64,000 nt of DNA from Streptomyces sp. SAI-127 (GCF_029894425.1 NZ_JARXYJ010000001.1:1054001-1118000), one strand, 5' to 3'; positions 34,609 to 42,872 are shown, counted from the stretch's first letter. The notes: generated by a model not told the origin, from the sequence alone. A program made the numbers and translations.

Positions 34609-35203
34609 TCAGTGGGCTCCGCTGCGCAGCCGGCGCATGACGGTGGCGGTGCGCGCGAGTTCCTCGAGCACGTGCCCGGCCGCCGCCTCGTGGATCTTGC
34701 CGGGGCGGAAGGCGCCGTCGTCGACCTGTTCGTTGACGAAGGGGATGCTCACGGTCGGCCCGATCGGCAGCATCCTGAGGTTGGCCACGACCTGCTTGGC
34801 CATCTGCACCGCCCGGGTGCCCGCCGAGACACCGCCGTAGCTGACGAACGCCGCCGGCTTGTGCTGCCACTCCACCACCAGATAGTCCCACGCGTTCTTC
34901 AGGGGGGGCCGGAAACCCTCCGTTGTACTCGGGGGTGACGAACACGAACGCGTCCGACGAGTCGACGATCCGGCTCCAGGCACGGGTGTGACTCTTCGTG
35001 TACTGCCTCAGAGCGGGCGGATGCGGCTCGTCGTAGAACGGCAGGTCGAGTTCGCGCAGGTCGACCAGGTGTGATGCGAACTGGTCGCACTCGGCGACCT
35101 GGGAGGTGAACCAGTCCGCGACGGATCTGCCCACACGTCCGGGACGGGTGCTGGCCACGACCGTGGTCAGAGTCATGGGTGCCACCGAGGGCTCGGATGT
35201 CAT
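34609..35203 (-). pseudogene. NADPH-dependent FMN reductase-like, frameshifted
   Basis: Two overlapping frames reconstruct one flavodoxin-fold reductase of about 197 residues. The first frame gives VVASTRPGRVGRSVADWF and ends FVTPEYNGGFPAP; the second resumes at LKNAWDYLVVEWQHKPAAFVSYGG. The break falls in a run of seven G (34902-34908, C on the coding strand): one base fewer would restore the frame. So this is either a real inactivation, slippage at a homopolymer, or an assembly error. ATG at 35203 is preferred over 35176. Convergent with LacI, and preceded by operator 4 about 116 bases upstream, so it belongs to the same regulon. Confidence 0.85.
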
Positions 35204-35318
35204 GTCGGGCTCGCTTTCCTGTCGGCCGCGATCGGCCCGGCGAGCCCACGCCGCCTGTGCTGTCCGTTCTTCCAGGAGGAGGTGGGCCCGCCGGAGTTTC
35301 AGCCACTGCCACGGGGTG

Positions 35319-35332
35319 TGCGAACGATAGCA
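35319..35332. promoter_or_regulatory. Putative LacI-type operator 4
   Basis: TGCGAACGATAGCA, matching the consensus except for the fourth base. It lies 116 bases upstream of the FMN reductase start and in the divergent region leading to the enolase operon; its centre is 115 bases from operator 5. Confidence 0.65.
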
Positions 35333-35401
35333 TTGGCGCGCGAACGGCCCAAGCAAAGGGAAACGAGCAACCTGTAGGAGGAATGGAACACTCCTCACCC
35401 C

Positions 35402-35431
35402 TTGACAGGACGGGCTCACAGTTCGCACGAT
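35402..35431 (+). promoter_or_regulatory. Promoter candidate for enolase operon
   Basis: A perfect -35 hexamer TTGACA is at 35402-35407, and after 18 bases a poorer -10 candidate CACGAT is at 35426-35431. Operator 5 begins three bases later, at the expected transcription start. The enolase gene starts about 190 bases downstream. Confidence 0.5.
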
Positions 35432-35433
35432 TG

Positions 35434-35447
35434 CGCTATCGATAGCA
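35434..35447. promoter_or_regulatory. Putative LacI-type operator 5
   Basis: CGCTATCGATAGCA; the inner twelve bases GCTATCGATAGC are a perfect palindrome. It lies right behind a TTGACA promoter candidate, so a bound repressor would block the enolase operon. Confidence 0.75.
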
Positions 35448-35625
35448 CAACGAGAGCCGCAGTGGACGAGCACTCCTCGTCCTCCCGTTCCCCCTCACAC
35501 ATCACCCGGGGTGCCGCACCGATTCGAGTGCCGCCCCGAGAGGTCGGCCCGCGCCCGTTCGCCGGTCGACAGGCACGGGCATCACACAACGCCTCGACCG
35601 TCCGACTCCGAAAGGTCGCACCGCA

Positions 35626-36936
35626 ATGACAGACGCGCGGATCGCCAAGCTCTATGGCCGCAGGGTGTGGGACTCCCGCGGGCGGCCGACCGTCGAGGTC
35701 GAGGTGCACCTCGCGGACGGAGCAAGCGGGCGGGCCATCGCACCGGCGGGAGCCTCGACGGGTCAGGGCGAGGCGCTCGACCTGCGTGACGGCGGCTCCC
35801 GCTTCGGCGGACTCGACGTCCGTCGCGCCGTCGGTTCGGTCAACCAGGAGATCGCGCCCGCCCTCCTGGACCTCGACGCGATCGACCAGGAGGCCGTCGA
35901 CCGGCTCCTGGTGAACCTCGACGGCACCCCCGACCGCAGCCGCCTGGGCGGCAACGCCGTCGTCGCCACGTCCATGGCGGTGCTGCACGCCGCCGCCGCG
36001 TCGGCGGGCGTACCGCTGTGGCGGCACCTGTCGGGCGATCGGCCGGTTCGCATCCCCCTGCCGGAGATCCAGATCTTCGGCGGCGGCGCCCACGCGGACC
36101 GTCGCGTGGACGTCCAGGACTTCATGGTCGTCTGCCCCGCGGCACGCAGCTTCAGCGAGGCCCTCGACTGGACCGCGGAGATCTACCGGGCGGCCGGCAG
36201 CCTGATGCGCAAGGCGGGCAAGGCACAGGGCGTGGCGGACGAGGGCGGCTTCTGGCCCGCGTTCGACTCCAACGAGGAGGCGTTGGAGACCCTGACCCTC
36301 GCCATCGAGACCGCCGGCTTCACGCCGGCCACACAGGTCGGCATCTCGCTGGACATCGCGGCCTCACAGTTCGGCACCGGTGGGCGCTACACGCTGGCCC
36401 TGGACGACCGCACCCTGGACACCGCGGCGCTGATCGACATGCTCGGCGGCTGGATCGAGCAGTACCCGATCCTGTCCGTCGAGGACCCGGTGGGCGAGGA
36501 CGACCACGAGGGCATGGTGGAGTTCACCCGGCGATTCGGCCACCGCTGCCAGGTGATCGGCGACGACTACCTGGTCACCAACGCCAAGCGCGTGGAAGCG
36601 GCGGCCACCAACGGGGCGGCGAACGCCGTCCTCGTCAAGCCGAACCAGGCGGGCACGGTCACCGAGGCCCACCAGGCCCTGCGTGCCGGAAAGGACGCCG
36701 GCTTCGCCACCATCGTGTCGGCCCGCTCGGGCGAGAGCGAGGACATCACCATCTCGCACCTGAGCGTCGGTTGGGACGCGGGCCAGCTGAAGGTGGGCTC
36801 CTTCACACGCTCCGAGCGTATGGCGAAGTGGAACGAGGTTCTGCGCATCGAGGAGGCCCTCGGCGATTCCGCGGAATTCAGCGGCTGGTCGGCCTTCACA
36901 TTCGCCGATTCCACCCGTTCCGCGACCAAGCCGTAA
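35626..36936 (+). CDS. Enolase paralogue with altered active site
   Basis: Protein of 436 residues of full enolase length and fold: the GASTG loop at 42-46, metal ligands D243, E286 and D313, the base K338 and acid E206 (DEGG), K389, and His156 all present. However, the position of yeast Glu168 is Asp165 (VQDFM instead of QEFM), and that of His373 is Ala367 (SARSGE instead of SHRSGE). It is therefore unlikely to be the glycolytic enolase of the cell. It heads an operon with a dioxygenase-like, a CMD-like and an alcohol dehydrogenase gene behind a LacI-type operator. It may act on another 2-phospho-3-hydroxy acid or a related compound; this is inference. Confidence 0.85.
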   Translation: MTDARIAKLYGRRVWDSRGRPTVEVEVHLADGASGRAIAPAGASTGQGEALDLRDGGSRFGGLDVRRAVGSVNQEIAPALLDLDAIDQEAVDRLLVNLDGTPDRSRLGGNAVVATSMAVLHAAAASAGVPLWRHLSGDRPVRIPLPEIQIFGGGAHADRRVDVQDFMVVCPAARSFSEALDWTAEIYRAAGSLMRKAGKAQGVADEGGFWPAFDSNEEALETLTLAIETAGFTPATQVGISLDIAASQFGTGGRYTLALDDRTLDTAALIDMLGGWIEQYPILSVEDPVGEDDHEGMVEFTRRFGHRCQVIGDDYLVTNAKRVEAAATNGAANAVLVKPNQAGTVTEAHQALRAGKDAGFATIVSARSGESEDITISHLSVGWDAGQLKVGSFTRSERMAKWNEVLRIEEALGDSAEFSGWSAFTFADSTRSATKP

Positions 36937-36996
36937 AACAGCCCAAAGCATTACAGTCATCGAAATCAAGAGCCGAACCGGAGCACGGAGTCCAGC

Positions 36997-38001
36997 ATGC
37001 TGCCACCCGTCAATCTGCGACCGAGTTTCAACATCACCCGCTCCAGTCATGTCCGGCTCACGGTCGCGGACCTGGCCGAGAGCCGGAACTTCTATGCGAG
37101 CGCCCTCGGGCTCGTCGTCAGCGACGAGGACGAGCGCACCTGCTATCTCCGCGGGCTCGCCGAGGCATGCCACCACAGCCTCGTCCTGGAGCTGGACGAA
37201 GAGGGCGCCGGTTCCTGTCAGAGGATCGGTTTCCGCGTCTTCTTCGACGAGGACCTCGACATCGCCTACACATGGTTCCGCGACCGGGGGCTGCCCGCGG
37301 AGTGGGTCGACATGCCGTACCAGGGCCGCACCCTGCACGTCAGCGACCCGGTCGGTACACCGCTGGAACTCTGCGCGCACATGGAGACGCGCCCGAGGCT
37401 GCACATCGACTTCGAGCACTACAAGGGCGCCCACGCGCAACGTCTGGACCACTTCCAGACCTTCGCGCCGAACACCTATGAACTGACCGCGTTCTACGGC
37501 GAACTCGGCTTCCGCAACTCCGAGTACCTGGCGCACGGCGACACCCTGCTGAGCGCGTTCATGTACCGCAAGGGCACGTGCCTGGACCTCGCGATCGTGG
37601 AGAACACCGGGCCCGCCCTGCACCACTTCGCCTACACCGTCTCCGAGAGCCGCGACATCTTCACCGCCTGCGACTGGGCGGGCATCCTCGGCTACGGCGA
37701 AGGGGTGGAGCGGGGTCCGGGACGGCACGGGCCGGGCGGCATGCTCTTCACCTACCTCCGCGACCCCGACGGTCACCGGGTGGAGGTCTTCAACAGCCAC
37801 TACCAGACCATCGACACCGAGGTCGAGCCGGTGCGCTGGGACGCGGGATCGCTGAGCACCAACGTGCGCTGGGGACTTCCCGCGCTGGAGAAGTGGTACT
37901 TCGAGGCCTCGCCCTTCGTGGGAGTGAAGCAGATCCCGCCGGCCCAGGTGCCGCAGCCCATGACCCTCGAGCGGTTCCTGCTCGAGCAGTCCGCCCACTG
38001 A
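36997..38001 (+). CDS. Homoprotocatechuate 2,3-dioxygenase-like protein
   Basis: Protein of 334 residues with duplicated VOC modules, resembling the type I extradiol homoprotocatechuate 2,3-dioxygenase (HpaD/HpcB). Metal ligands H152 (RLDHF), H210 (LHHFAY) and E263 (HRVEVF) are intact, as are H244 and Y253 of ERGPGRHG and the following strand. The catalytic His that follows the second module's fifth strand (His200 of the Brevibacterium enzyme) is Leu196 in TCLDLA, and Asn157 is Gln154. So a metal centre is kept but proton transfer is altered. The product could differ from ordinary meta-cleavage. It starts 60 bases after the enolase stop in the same operon. Confidence 0.85.
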   Translation: MLPPVNLRPSFNITRSSHVRLTVADLAESRNFYASALGLVVSDEDERTCYLRGLAEACHHSLVLELDEEGAGSCQRIGFRVFFDEDLDIAYTWFRDRGLPAEWVDMPYQGRTLHVSDPVGTPLELCAHMETRPRLHIDFEHYKGAHAQRLDHFQTFAPNTYELTAFYGELGFRNSEYLAHGDTLLSAFMYRKGTCLDLAIVENTGPALHHFAYTVSESRDIFTACDWAGILGYGEGVERGPGRHGPGGMLFTYLRDPDGHRVEVFNSHYQTIDTEVEPVRWDAGSLSTNVRWGLPALEKWYFEASPFVGVKQIPPAQVPQPMTLERFLLEQSAH

Positions 38002-38026
38002 CCCTTCCGTCCCCCGAGGAGACGAC

Positions 38027-38578
38027 ATGGCACGCGTTCCCTACCTTCGCCGCGAGGATGCGGACGAGGCGAACAAGCCCCTGTACGACCGGCTCGAAGC
38101 CGAACGCAAAGTACCGACGGCGAACATCTTCCTCGCTCTCGCGGGCGCGCCCGAGCAGCTGGACGGGTTTCTGACCTACGCCAACTCACTGCGGGCCGCC
38201 GACCTCAGCCCCAAGCTGCGTGAGCTGGCCATTCTGACCGTGGGGTACGCGACGCGTTCCGCCTACGAGGTCGCGCACCACCAGTCGCACGGACTCAAGG
38301 CCGGACTCACCGGGGAACAGCTCGCGGCGGTGGCCGACTTCGAGTCGTCCGAGTTGTTCGACGCGACGGAAAAGGCGGTCATGCGCCTCGCGAAGGAATC
38401 CACACTCCACGTCGATGTCTCTGAGGAAACATGGCGTGCCGCCGCCGATCACCTGACGGACCGGCAGATGGTCGAACTGTCGTTGTCCATCGCCTGGTAC
38501 AACTCCGGCGTCCGCATCATGGGTCTGCTGGACATCGACCTTGAGGACAATTACCCGAACCCGTTCCAGAATTCCTAG
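38027..38578 (+). CDS. Carboxymuconolactone decarboxylase/AhpD-like protein
   Basis: Protein of 183 residues of the CMD/AhpD all-helical family. The family core LRELAILTVGYATRSAYEVAHH is near residues 68-88; the ExxH-type Glu/His site is kept but the CxxC peroxidase cysteines of AhpD are absent, favouring the decarboxylase-like or hydratase-like subgroup. It starts 25 bases after the dioxygenase stop and precedes an alcohol dehydrogenase. In this operon it may act on the ring-cleavage or lactone product. Exact reaction is not predictable. Confidence 0.87.
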   Translation: MARVPYLRREDADEANKPLYDRLEAERKVPTANIFLALAGAPEQLDGFLTYANSLRAADLSPKLRELAILTVGYATRSAYEVAHHQSHGLKAGLTGEQLAAVADFESSELFDATEKAVMRLAKESTLHVDVSEETWRAAADHLTDRQMVELSLSIAWYNSGVRIMGLLDIDLEDNYPNPFQNS

Positions 38579-38618
38579 CTCTCGGCACCGTACTGCCCAT
38601 CAATTCCGGAGTATTTCA

Positions 38619-39728
38619 ATGGCGAAGATGCTCGCTGCACGACTGCACAAGCTCGGTGAGCCGATGTCCGTGGACACCGTCGACGTGCCCACCCCCCGGC
38701 CGACCGACGTGCTGGTGCGCGTCAAGGCATGCGGAATCGTGCCGAACATGGCCAACGTGATCAACAACTGGCCCTCTTGGTACCCGCACCAGCCGCTGCC
38801 CCAGCTGCCCGCGATCTTCGGCCTGGACCCGGCGGGCGTGGTCGAGGCCGTCGGCGAGGCGGTGCTCAACACCAAGCCCGGCGACCGGGTCTATGTGAGC
38901 CCGCTGCGCTCCTGCGGCAGCTGTCAGGTGTGCCGCGGAGGCGAGCTCAGCCGGTGCCGCTACTTCACCCTGAACGGTTACTTCAGCACCTCCCGCGACG
39001 GCCAGCGGATCTTCGACCTCTACCCGTACGGCGGGTTCTGCGAGTACATGACGGCGCCGCAGCACTCGATCGTCAACATCCCCGACAACATGACGTTCGA
39101 GCAGGCCGGCAAGCTCGGCTACATCGGCACCTCCTACAGAGCCCTCAAGTACGCCGTGGCCAGCCCCGGCCAGGTCGGGCTGATCGACGGAATCACCGGC
39201 ACCCTCGGCGTCGCCTCCACCCTGCTCGCGCTGGCCTCGGGCGTCTCCAGGGTCCTCGGAACCGGCCGCAACGAGGAACTCCTCAAACGCGTCAAGGAAC
39301 TGGCCCCGGACCGGATCGAGGTCATGCGGCTGGGCGAGGGATCCACCGGCGCGTGGGCGAAGTCCCGCACCGGAGGCGAGGGTGCGGACTTCGTCATCAG
39401 CGCTCTGGGCGCCAAGGCGCCGGTGGAGACGATGCTGGATTCCATGCAGGGCGTCCGCCGGGGCGGCCGGGTGGTCAACGTCGGGGGTGTGGCCGACCGG
39501 TTGCCCGTGGACGTGAAGTGGCTCATGGACGAGCAGGTCCACCTGATCGGCTCCAACTGGTTCTCCACCGCGCAGGGTCAGGAGGTCGCCGACATGGTGG
39601 CCACCGGAGCCCTGGACCTGTCCTACCTGATCACCAAGCCGTTCCCGCTGTCCAAGGTCAACGAAGCGATCTCGGGACGTGCCGCGGACCTCGACGGCGG
39701 ATTCAGCAACTACGTCGTGCTTCCCTGA
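38619..39728 (+). CDS. Zinc-type alcohol dehydrogenase with lost catalytic His
   Basis: Protein of 369 residues of the MDR superfamily. The structural zinc Cys set (C99, C102, C105, C113; CGSCQVCRGG) is intact. The catalytic Cys38 is present (ACGIV), but GHE is GLD (68-70), so the catalytic zinc His is missing and the following CHSD-type segment is VPNM. The NAD-binding region is GITGTLGVAST. It is last in the enolase operon. It probably still binds NAD but may work without catalytic zinc, or with a different substrate, such as a 2-hydroxy acid or enol compound. Confidence 0.85.
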   Translation: MAKMLAARLHKLGEPMSVDTVDVPTPRPTDVLVRVKACGIVPNMANVINNWPSWYPHQPLPQLPAIFGLDPAGVVEAVGEAVLNTKPGDRVYVSPLRSCGSCQVCRGGELSRCRYFTLNGYFSTSRDGQRIFDLYPYGGFCEYMTAPQHSIVNIPDNMTFEQAGKLGYIGTSYRALKYAVASPGQVGLIDGITGTLGVASTLLALASGVSRVLGTGRNEELLKRVKELAPDRIEVMRLGEGSTGAWAKSRTGGEGADFVISALGAKAPVETMLDSMQGVRRGGRVVNVGGVADRLPVDVKWLMDEQVHLIGSNWFSTAQGQEVADMVATGALDLSYLITKPFPLSKVNEAISGRAADLDGGFSNYVVLP

Positions 39729-39817
39729 CCCCACGGACCATCCACACTCACCCCGCGGCGATCCTGTTCTGCCCTGACTGCGCCGCGGGGTGCCCGCACC
39801 ACAGGACGGAGGAGCCG

Positions 39818-40723
39818 GTGGAACTGCGCTGGCTGGAATCGTTCGTCGTCGTCGCGGAGGAACTGCACTTCGCGCGGGCGGCGGATCGTCTGCACCTCGC
39901 CCCGTCGGCACTCAGCGCCCAGATCAGGGCGCTGGAGTCGCACCTGGGTGTGCGGCTGATCGACCGGGGGCGACGCACCCGCCCGGCGCTGACCAGTGCC
40001 GGGCAGCTGTTCCTCGACGAAGCGCGGCTGACCCTCGCACAGGCCGCCCGAGCCGTGGCCGTGGGCCGGCGGGCAGGGCGCGGGGAGCTGGGGCACGCCC
40101 AGATCGCGTACGTCGCCTCGGCCGCGTTCTCCGGGGTGCTCACCGATGTCCTCACCCGGTGCGCGGCCCCCGGCACCGATCTGACGGTGCAGGTGCGCGA
40201 GTTGGAGACACCGGCCCAACTGGAGGCGCTGGCCTGCGGTGACATCGACGTCGGCTTCCTGCGCTGGCGGCCGGAGTACCCGCCCGAGGTCACGGCCACC
40301 TGCCTGCTCAGCGAGGAGGTCGTCCTGGCACTGCCGGCCGGCGCGCCCCTGGCGGCGTACGAGACGATTCCCGCGGCCATGCTGCGTGACGAGAACTTCG
40401 TGGCCCCGCACTTCGACGAGGAGTACGGCTGCCGCGACCAGATCCTGGAAGTGGCCGAGCGGGGAGGCTTCAGTCCCCTGTGCGCTCCCCCGGTGCGGGA
40501 CTACGTCGCCGCGCTGACGCTGGTGGGCGGTGGTCTCGCGGTGGCCCTGGTCCCCGACTCGCTGCGGCGCGTGCACATCCCCGGGGTGGCCTACCGTCCG
40601 CTGGCGGACGTATCGCTCACCACCCGGCTGGTGGGTGCCTACCGCAGGGGTGAGACCTCGCCCGCGGTGCGCGGTGTGATCCGCCGGCTGCGGGAGGCCG
40701 CGGTCTCGACGGCCGCCGGCTGA
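39818..40723 (+). CDS. LysR-family transcriptional regulator
   Basis: Protein of 301 residues. The HTH is in ELRWLESFVVVAEELHFARAADRLHLAPSALS at residues 2-33, followed by the usual linker helix and an effector-binding domain. GTG at 39818 has GGAGGAG upstream; the frame is open much further but overlaps the dehydrogenase gene. It follows the enolase operon by 89 bases and precedes a 3-hydroxyacyl-CoA dehydrogenase. It may control that dehydrogenase (through the element at 40808) or the glutaryl-CoA operon; no target is proven. Confidence 0.92.
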   Translation: MELRWLESFVVVAEELHFARAADRLHLAPSALSAQIRALESHLGVRLIDRGRRTRPALTSAGQLFLDEARLTLAQAARAVAVGRRAGRGELGHAQIAYVASAAFSGVLTDVLTRCAAPGTDLTVQVRELETPAQLEALACGDIDVGFLRWRPEYPPEVTATCLLSEEVVLALPAGAPLAAYETIPAAMLRDENFVAPHFDEEYGCRDQILEVAERGGFSPLCAPPVRDYVAALTLVGGGLAVALVPDSLRRVHIPGVAYRPLADVSLTTRLVGAYRRGETSPAVRGVIRRLREAAVSTAAG

Positions 40724-40807
40724 GGCCCTGATCCCGATGCCGTTCCGGGCGGGCCGTTCGTCGTGGTCCGCGCAGCGCCGCGCGGGTCGGCCGGTCAGCG
40801 TCGAACA

Positions 40808-40839
40808 GACGCATGTTTGTGCGCGGATGACGCACTGTT
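40808..40839 (+). promoter_or_regulatory. Regulatory element A, shared with 46715
   Basis: A 32-base element that begins GACGCATGTTTGTGCG and matches element B at 46715-46746 at 25 of 32 positions. It lies 105-136 bases upstream of the 3-hydroxyacyl-CoA dehydrogenase start. The arms GACGCA and TGCGCG form an imperfect dyad around TGTTTG. Confidence 0.6.
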
Positions 40840-40943
40840 TTCGCAGGTCAGAGCAGGTATGCCGGTCTACGCTCAACACGGAAGCACACACCGTGGCGGC
40901 GTCGGTCGACCGCCGCCCGACGGAGGGACAGGCGGAGAAGCAC

Positions 40944-41810
40944 ATGACAGCGATCAAGCACGTGGGCGTCGTAGGCGCGGGCCAGATGGGCCGGGGCATC
41001 ACCGAGGTCTGTGCACGGGCCGGGCTGCACGTCACGTTGTGCGACGTGACCGAGGACAGGGCCCGGGCCGGGCTGGCGGGTGTGGCGGACTCCCTGCTCA
41101 AGGCGGAGAAGCGCGGTGCGATCGCACCCGAGGACCGCGCACTCGCCCTGGCCGGGGTCTCGGTCACCGACGATCTGTCCCGCCTGTCGAGGGCGGACCT
41201 GGTGATCGAGGCCGCCGTGGAGGACGAGCAGGCCAAGACCGAACTGTTCCGGCAGCTGGACAAGGTGGTCACGAACCCGGCCGCCGTGCTGGCCAGCAAC
41301 ACGTCCTCCATCCCCATCGCCAGGCTCGCGGCGGTGACCGGCCGGCCGGAGGCGGTGGTGGGCCTGCACTTCTTCAACCCGGTTCCCGTCATGCCGCTGG
41401 TCGAGGTGATCCCCTCGCTGCACACCTCGAAGGCCACGGAACTGCGGGTGCGTGCCTTCGCGGGCGAGATCCTGGGCAAGAAGACGGTCGTGGCGCAGGA
41501 CCGCGCGGGTTTCGTGGTGAACTCCCTGCTGGTGCCCTACCTGTTGGCGGCGGTGCGGATGGTGAGCTCCGGTACGGCGACGGCGGAGGACATCGACACG
41601 GGGATGACCGCCGGTTGCGCTCACCCCATGGGTCCGCTGCGTCTGGCCGATCTCATCGGGCTCGACACCGTCGCGGCGATCGGTGAAGCACTGTACGAGG
41701 AGTACCGGGAACCGCTGTACGCCCCGCCCCCATTGCTGCGCCGCATGGTCGAATCGGGGCTGCTGGGCCGTAAGTCGGGGCAGGGGTTCTTCAGCTACCG
41801 GGCGGCCTGA
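40944..41810 (+). CDS. 3-hydroxyacyl-CoA dehydrogenase (HBDH family)
   Basis: Protein of 288 residues, paralogue of the gene at 26.9 kb. NAD site GAGQMGRGITE near residues 10-20, catalytic region ASNTSSIPIA and LHFFNPVPV, and a C-terminal dimerisation half with GCAHPMGPLRLADLIGLD. It should oxidise a short-chain (3S)-3-hydroxyacyl-CoA with NAD. ATG at 40944 follows GGAG; the frame is open upstream. It stands alone on the right strand between LysR and the ETF genes, with a shared element 105 bases upstream, so it probably completes the glutaryl-/crotonyl-CoA branch. Confidence 0.93.
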   Translation: MTAIKHVGVVGAGQMGRGITEVCARAGLHVTLCDVTEDRARAGLAGVADSLLKAEKRGAIAPEDRALALAGVSVTDDLSRLSRADLVIEAAVEDEQAKTELFRQLDKVVTNPAAVLASNTSSIPIARLAAVTGRPEAVVGLHFFNPVPVMPLVEVIPSLHTSKATELRVRAFAGEILGKKTVVAQDRAGFVVNSLLVPYLLAAVRMVSSGTATAEDIDTGMTAGCAHPMGPLRLADLIGLDTVAAIGEALYEEYREPLYAPPPLLRRMVESGLLGRKSGQGFFSYRAA

Positions 41811-41840
41811 GGGCTACGGCGGGCCGCACATGGGCGTGCG

Positions 41841-41893
41841 TTGTCCGACGGCGACTGCCACCGGCCTGGCCGGTGGCAGTCGCCGTCGGACAA
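41841..41893. terminator. Bidirectional terminator, 26-base arms
   Basis: A perfect inverted repeat of 26 bases per arm (41841-41866 and 41868-41893) around a single T separates the convergent dehydrogenase and ETF alpha genes. Same architecture as the repeat at 34546. Confidence 0.8.
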
Positions 41894-41906
41894 CCGCTCC
41901 GATACG

Positions 41907-42872
41907 TCAGGCGGTCCCGCGACGGGCGGCCACTGCCTGCGTGAGCTGGGGAGCCACCGAGAACAGGTCGCCCACCACGCCGTAGTCGGCCACACCGAAG
42001 ACCGGTGCCTCCGGGTCCTTGTTGACCGCCACGATCGTCTTGGACGTCTGCATCCCGGCGAGGTGCTGGATGGCCCCGGAGATGCCCAGCGCGATGTACA
42101 GCTGCGGGGAGACGGACTTGCCGGTCTGCCCCACCTGGTACTGGTGGGGGTAGTACCCGGCGTCGACCGCGGCACGGGACGCGCCGACCGCACCGCCCAG
42201 GACGTCGGCCAGCTCCTCCACCACCTTGAAGCCCTCCGCTCCCGCGACACCGCGTCCCCCGGAGACGACGACGCTCGCCTCGGTCAGCGCGGGACGGTCG
42301 CCCGCGAGCGGGGCGCGGCGGGCGATGACGCGGGCGGATGCCGCCGGGTCGACCGGCGCCGGGACGAGCTCGTGCTCCACCGCCGCCACGGGATGTTCCT
42401 CCGGCTCGAAGGCGCCCGGCCGCAGGGCGATCACCGGTACCCCGTGGGTGACCTCGGAGCGCACGGTGTACGACCCGCCGAAGACGATCTGGGTGACCAC
42501 TCCGGAGGCGTCCAGGTCGACCGCGTCGATCAACAACCCGCTGTCCAGTCGCGCGGCGAGACGCCCGGCCACCTCCTTGCCGTCGGTTGTCGCGGAGACC
42601 AGAACGGCGGCGGGAGAGACCTCCCGTGCCGCCGACTCCAGGGCCTCGACGGCGGGCGAGCCAAGAAATCCGTCGGCCTGCGCGGATTCGGCCGCGTAGA
42701 CGCTGGTGGCGCCGTGCCGGGCGAGGGAGTCCTTGAGGCGGGCCGCGGTGCCGGGAGTTCCCACGAGCACGGCGGCCGGGTCGCCCAACCTCCGTGCGGC
42801 GGCCAGGAGTTCGTACGTTGACTTGTGGACGTGATCCCCGTCGTGGTCGACGAGGACGAGGACGTCGGGCAT
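41907..42872 (-). CDS. etfA: Electron transfer flavoprotein alpha subunit
   Basis: Protein of 321 residues. The FAD-binding C-terminal domain carries [33 protein letters not shown] and [17 protein letters not shown], the family signature. It accepts electrons from the acyl-CoA dehydrogenases and passes them to ETF-quinone oxidoreductase. It starts 29 bases after the stop of the beta subunit gene. Last gene of the DUF35-CoA transferase-dehydrogenase-ETF operon, so it is probably a pathway-dedicated ETF, distinct from the housekeeping one expected elsewhere on the chromosome. Confidence 0.96.
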   Translation of the reverse strand: MPDVLVLVDHDGDHVHKSTYELLAAARRLGDPAAVLVGTPGTAARLKDSLARHGATSVYAAESAQADGFLGSPAVEALESAAREVSPAAVLVSATTDGKEVAGRLAARLDSGLLIDAVDLDASGVVTQIVFGGSYTVRSEVTHGVPVIALRPGAFEPEEHPVAAVEHELVPAPVDPAASARVIARRAPLAGDRPALTEASVVVSGGRGVAGAEGFKVVEELADVLGGAVGASRAAVDAGYYPHQYQVGQTGKSVSPQLYIALGISGAIQHLAGMQTSKTIVAVNKDPEAPVFGVADYGVVGDLFSVAPQLTQAVAARRGTA

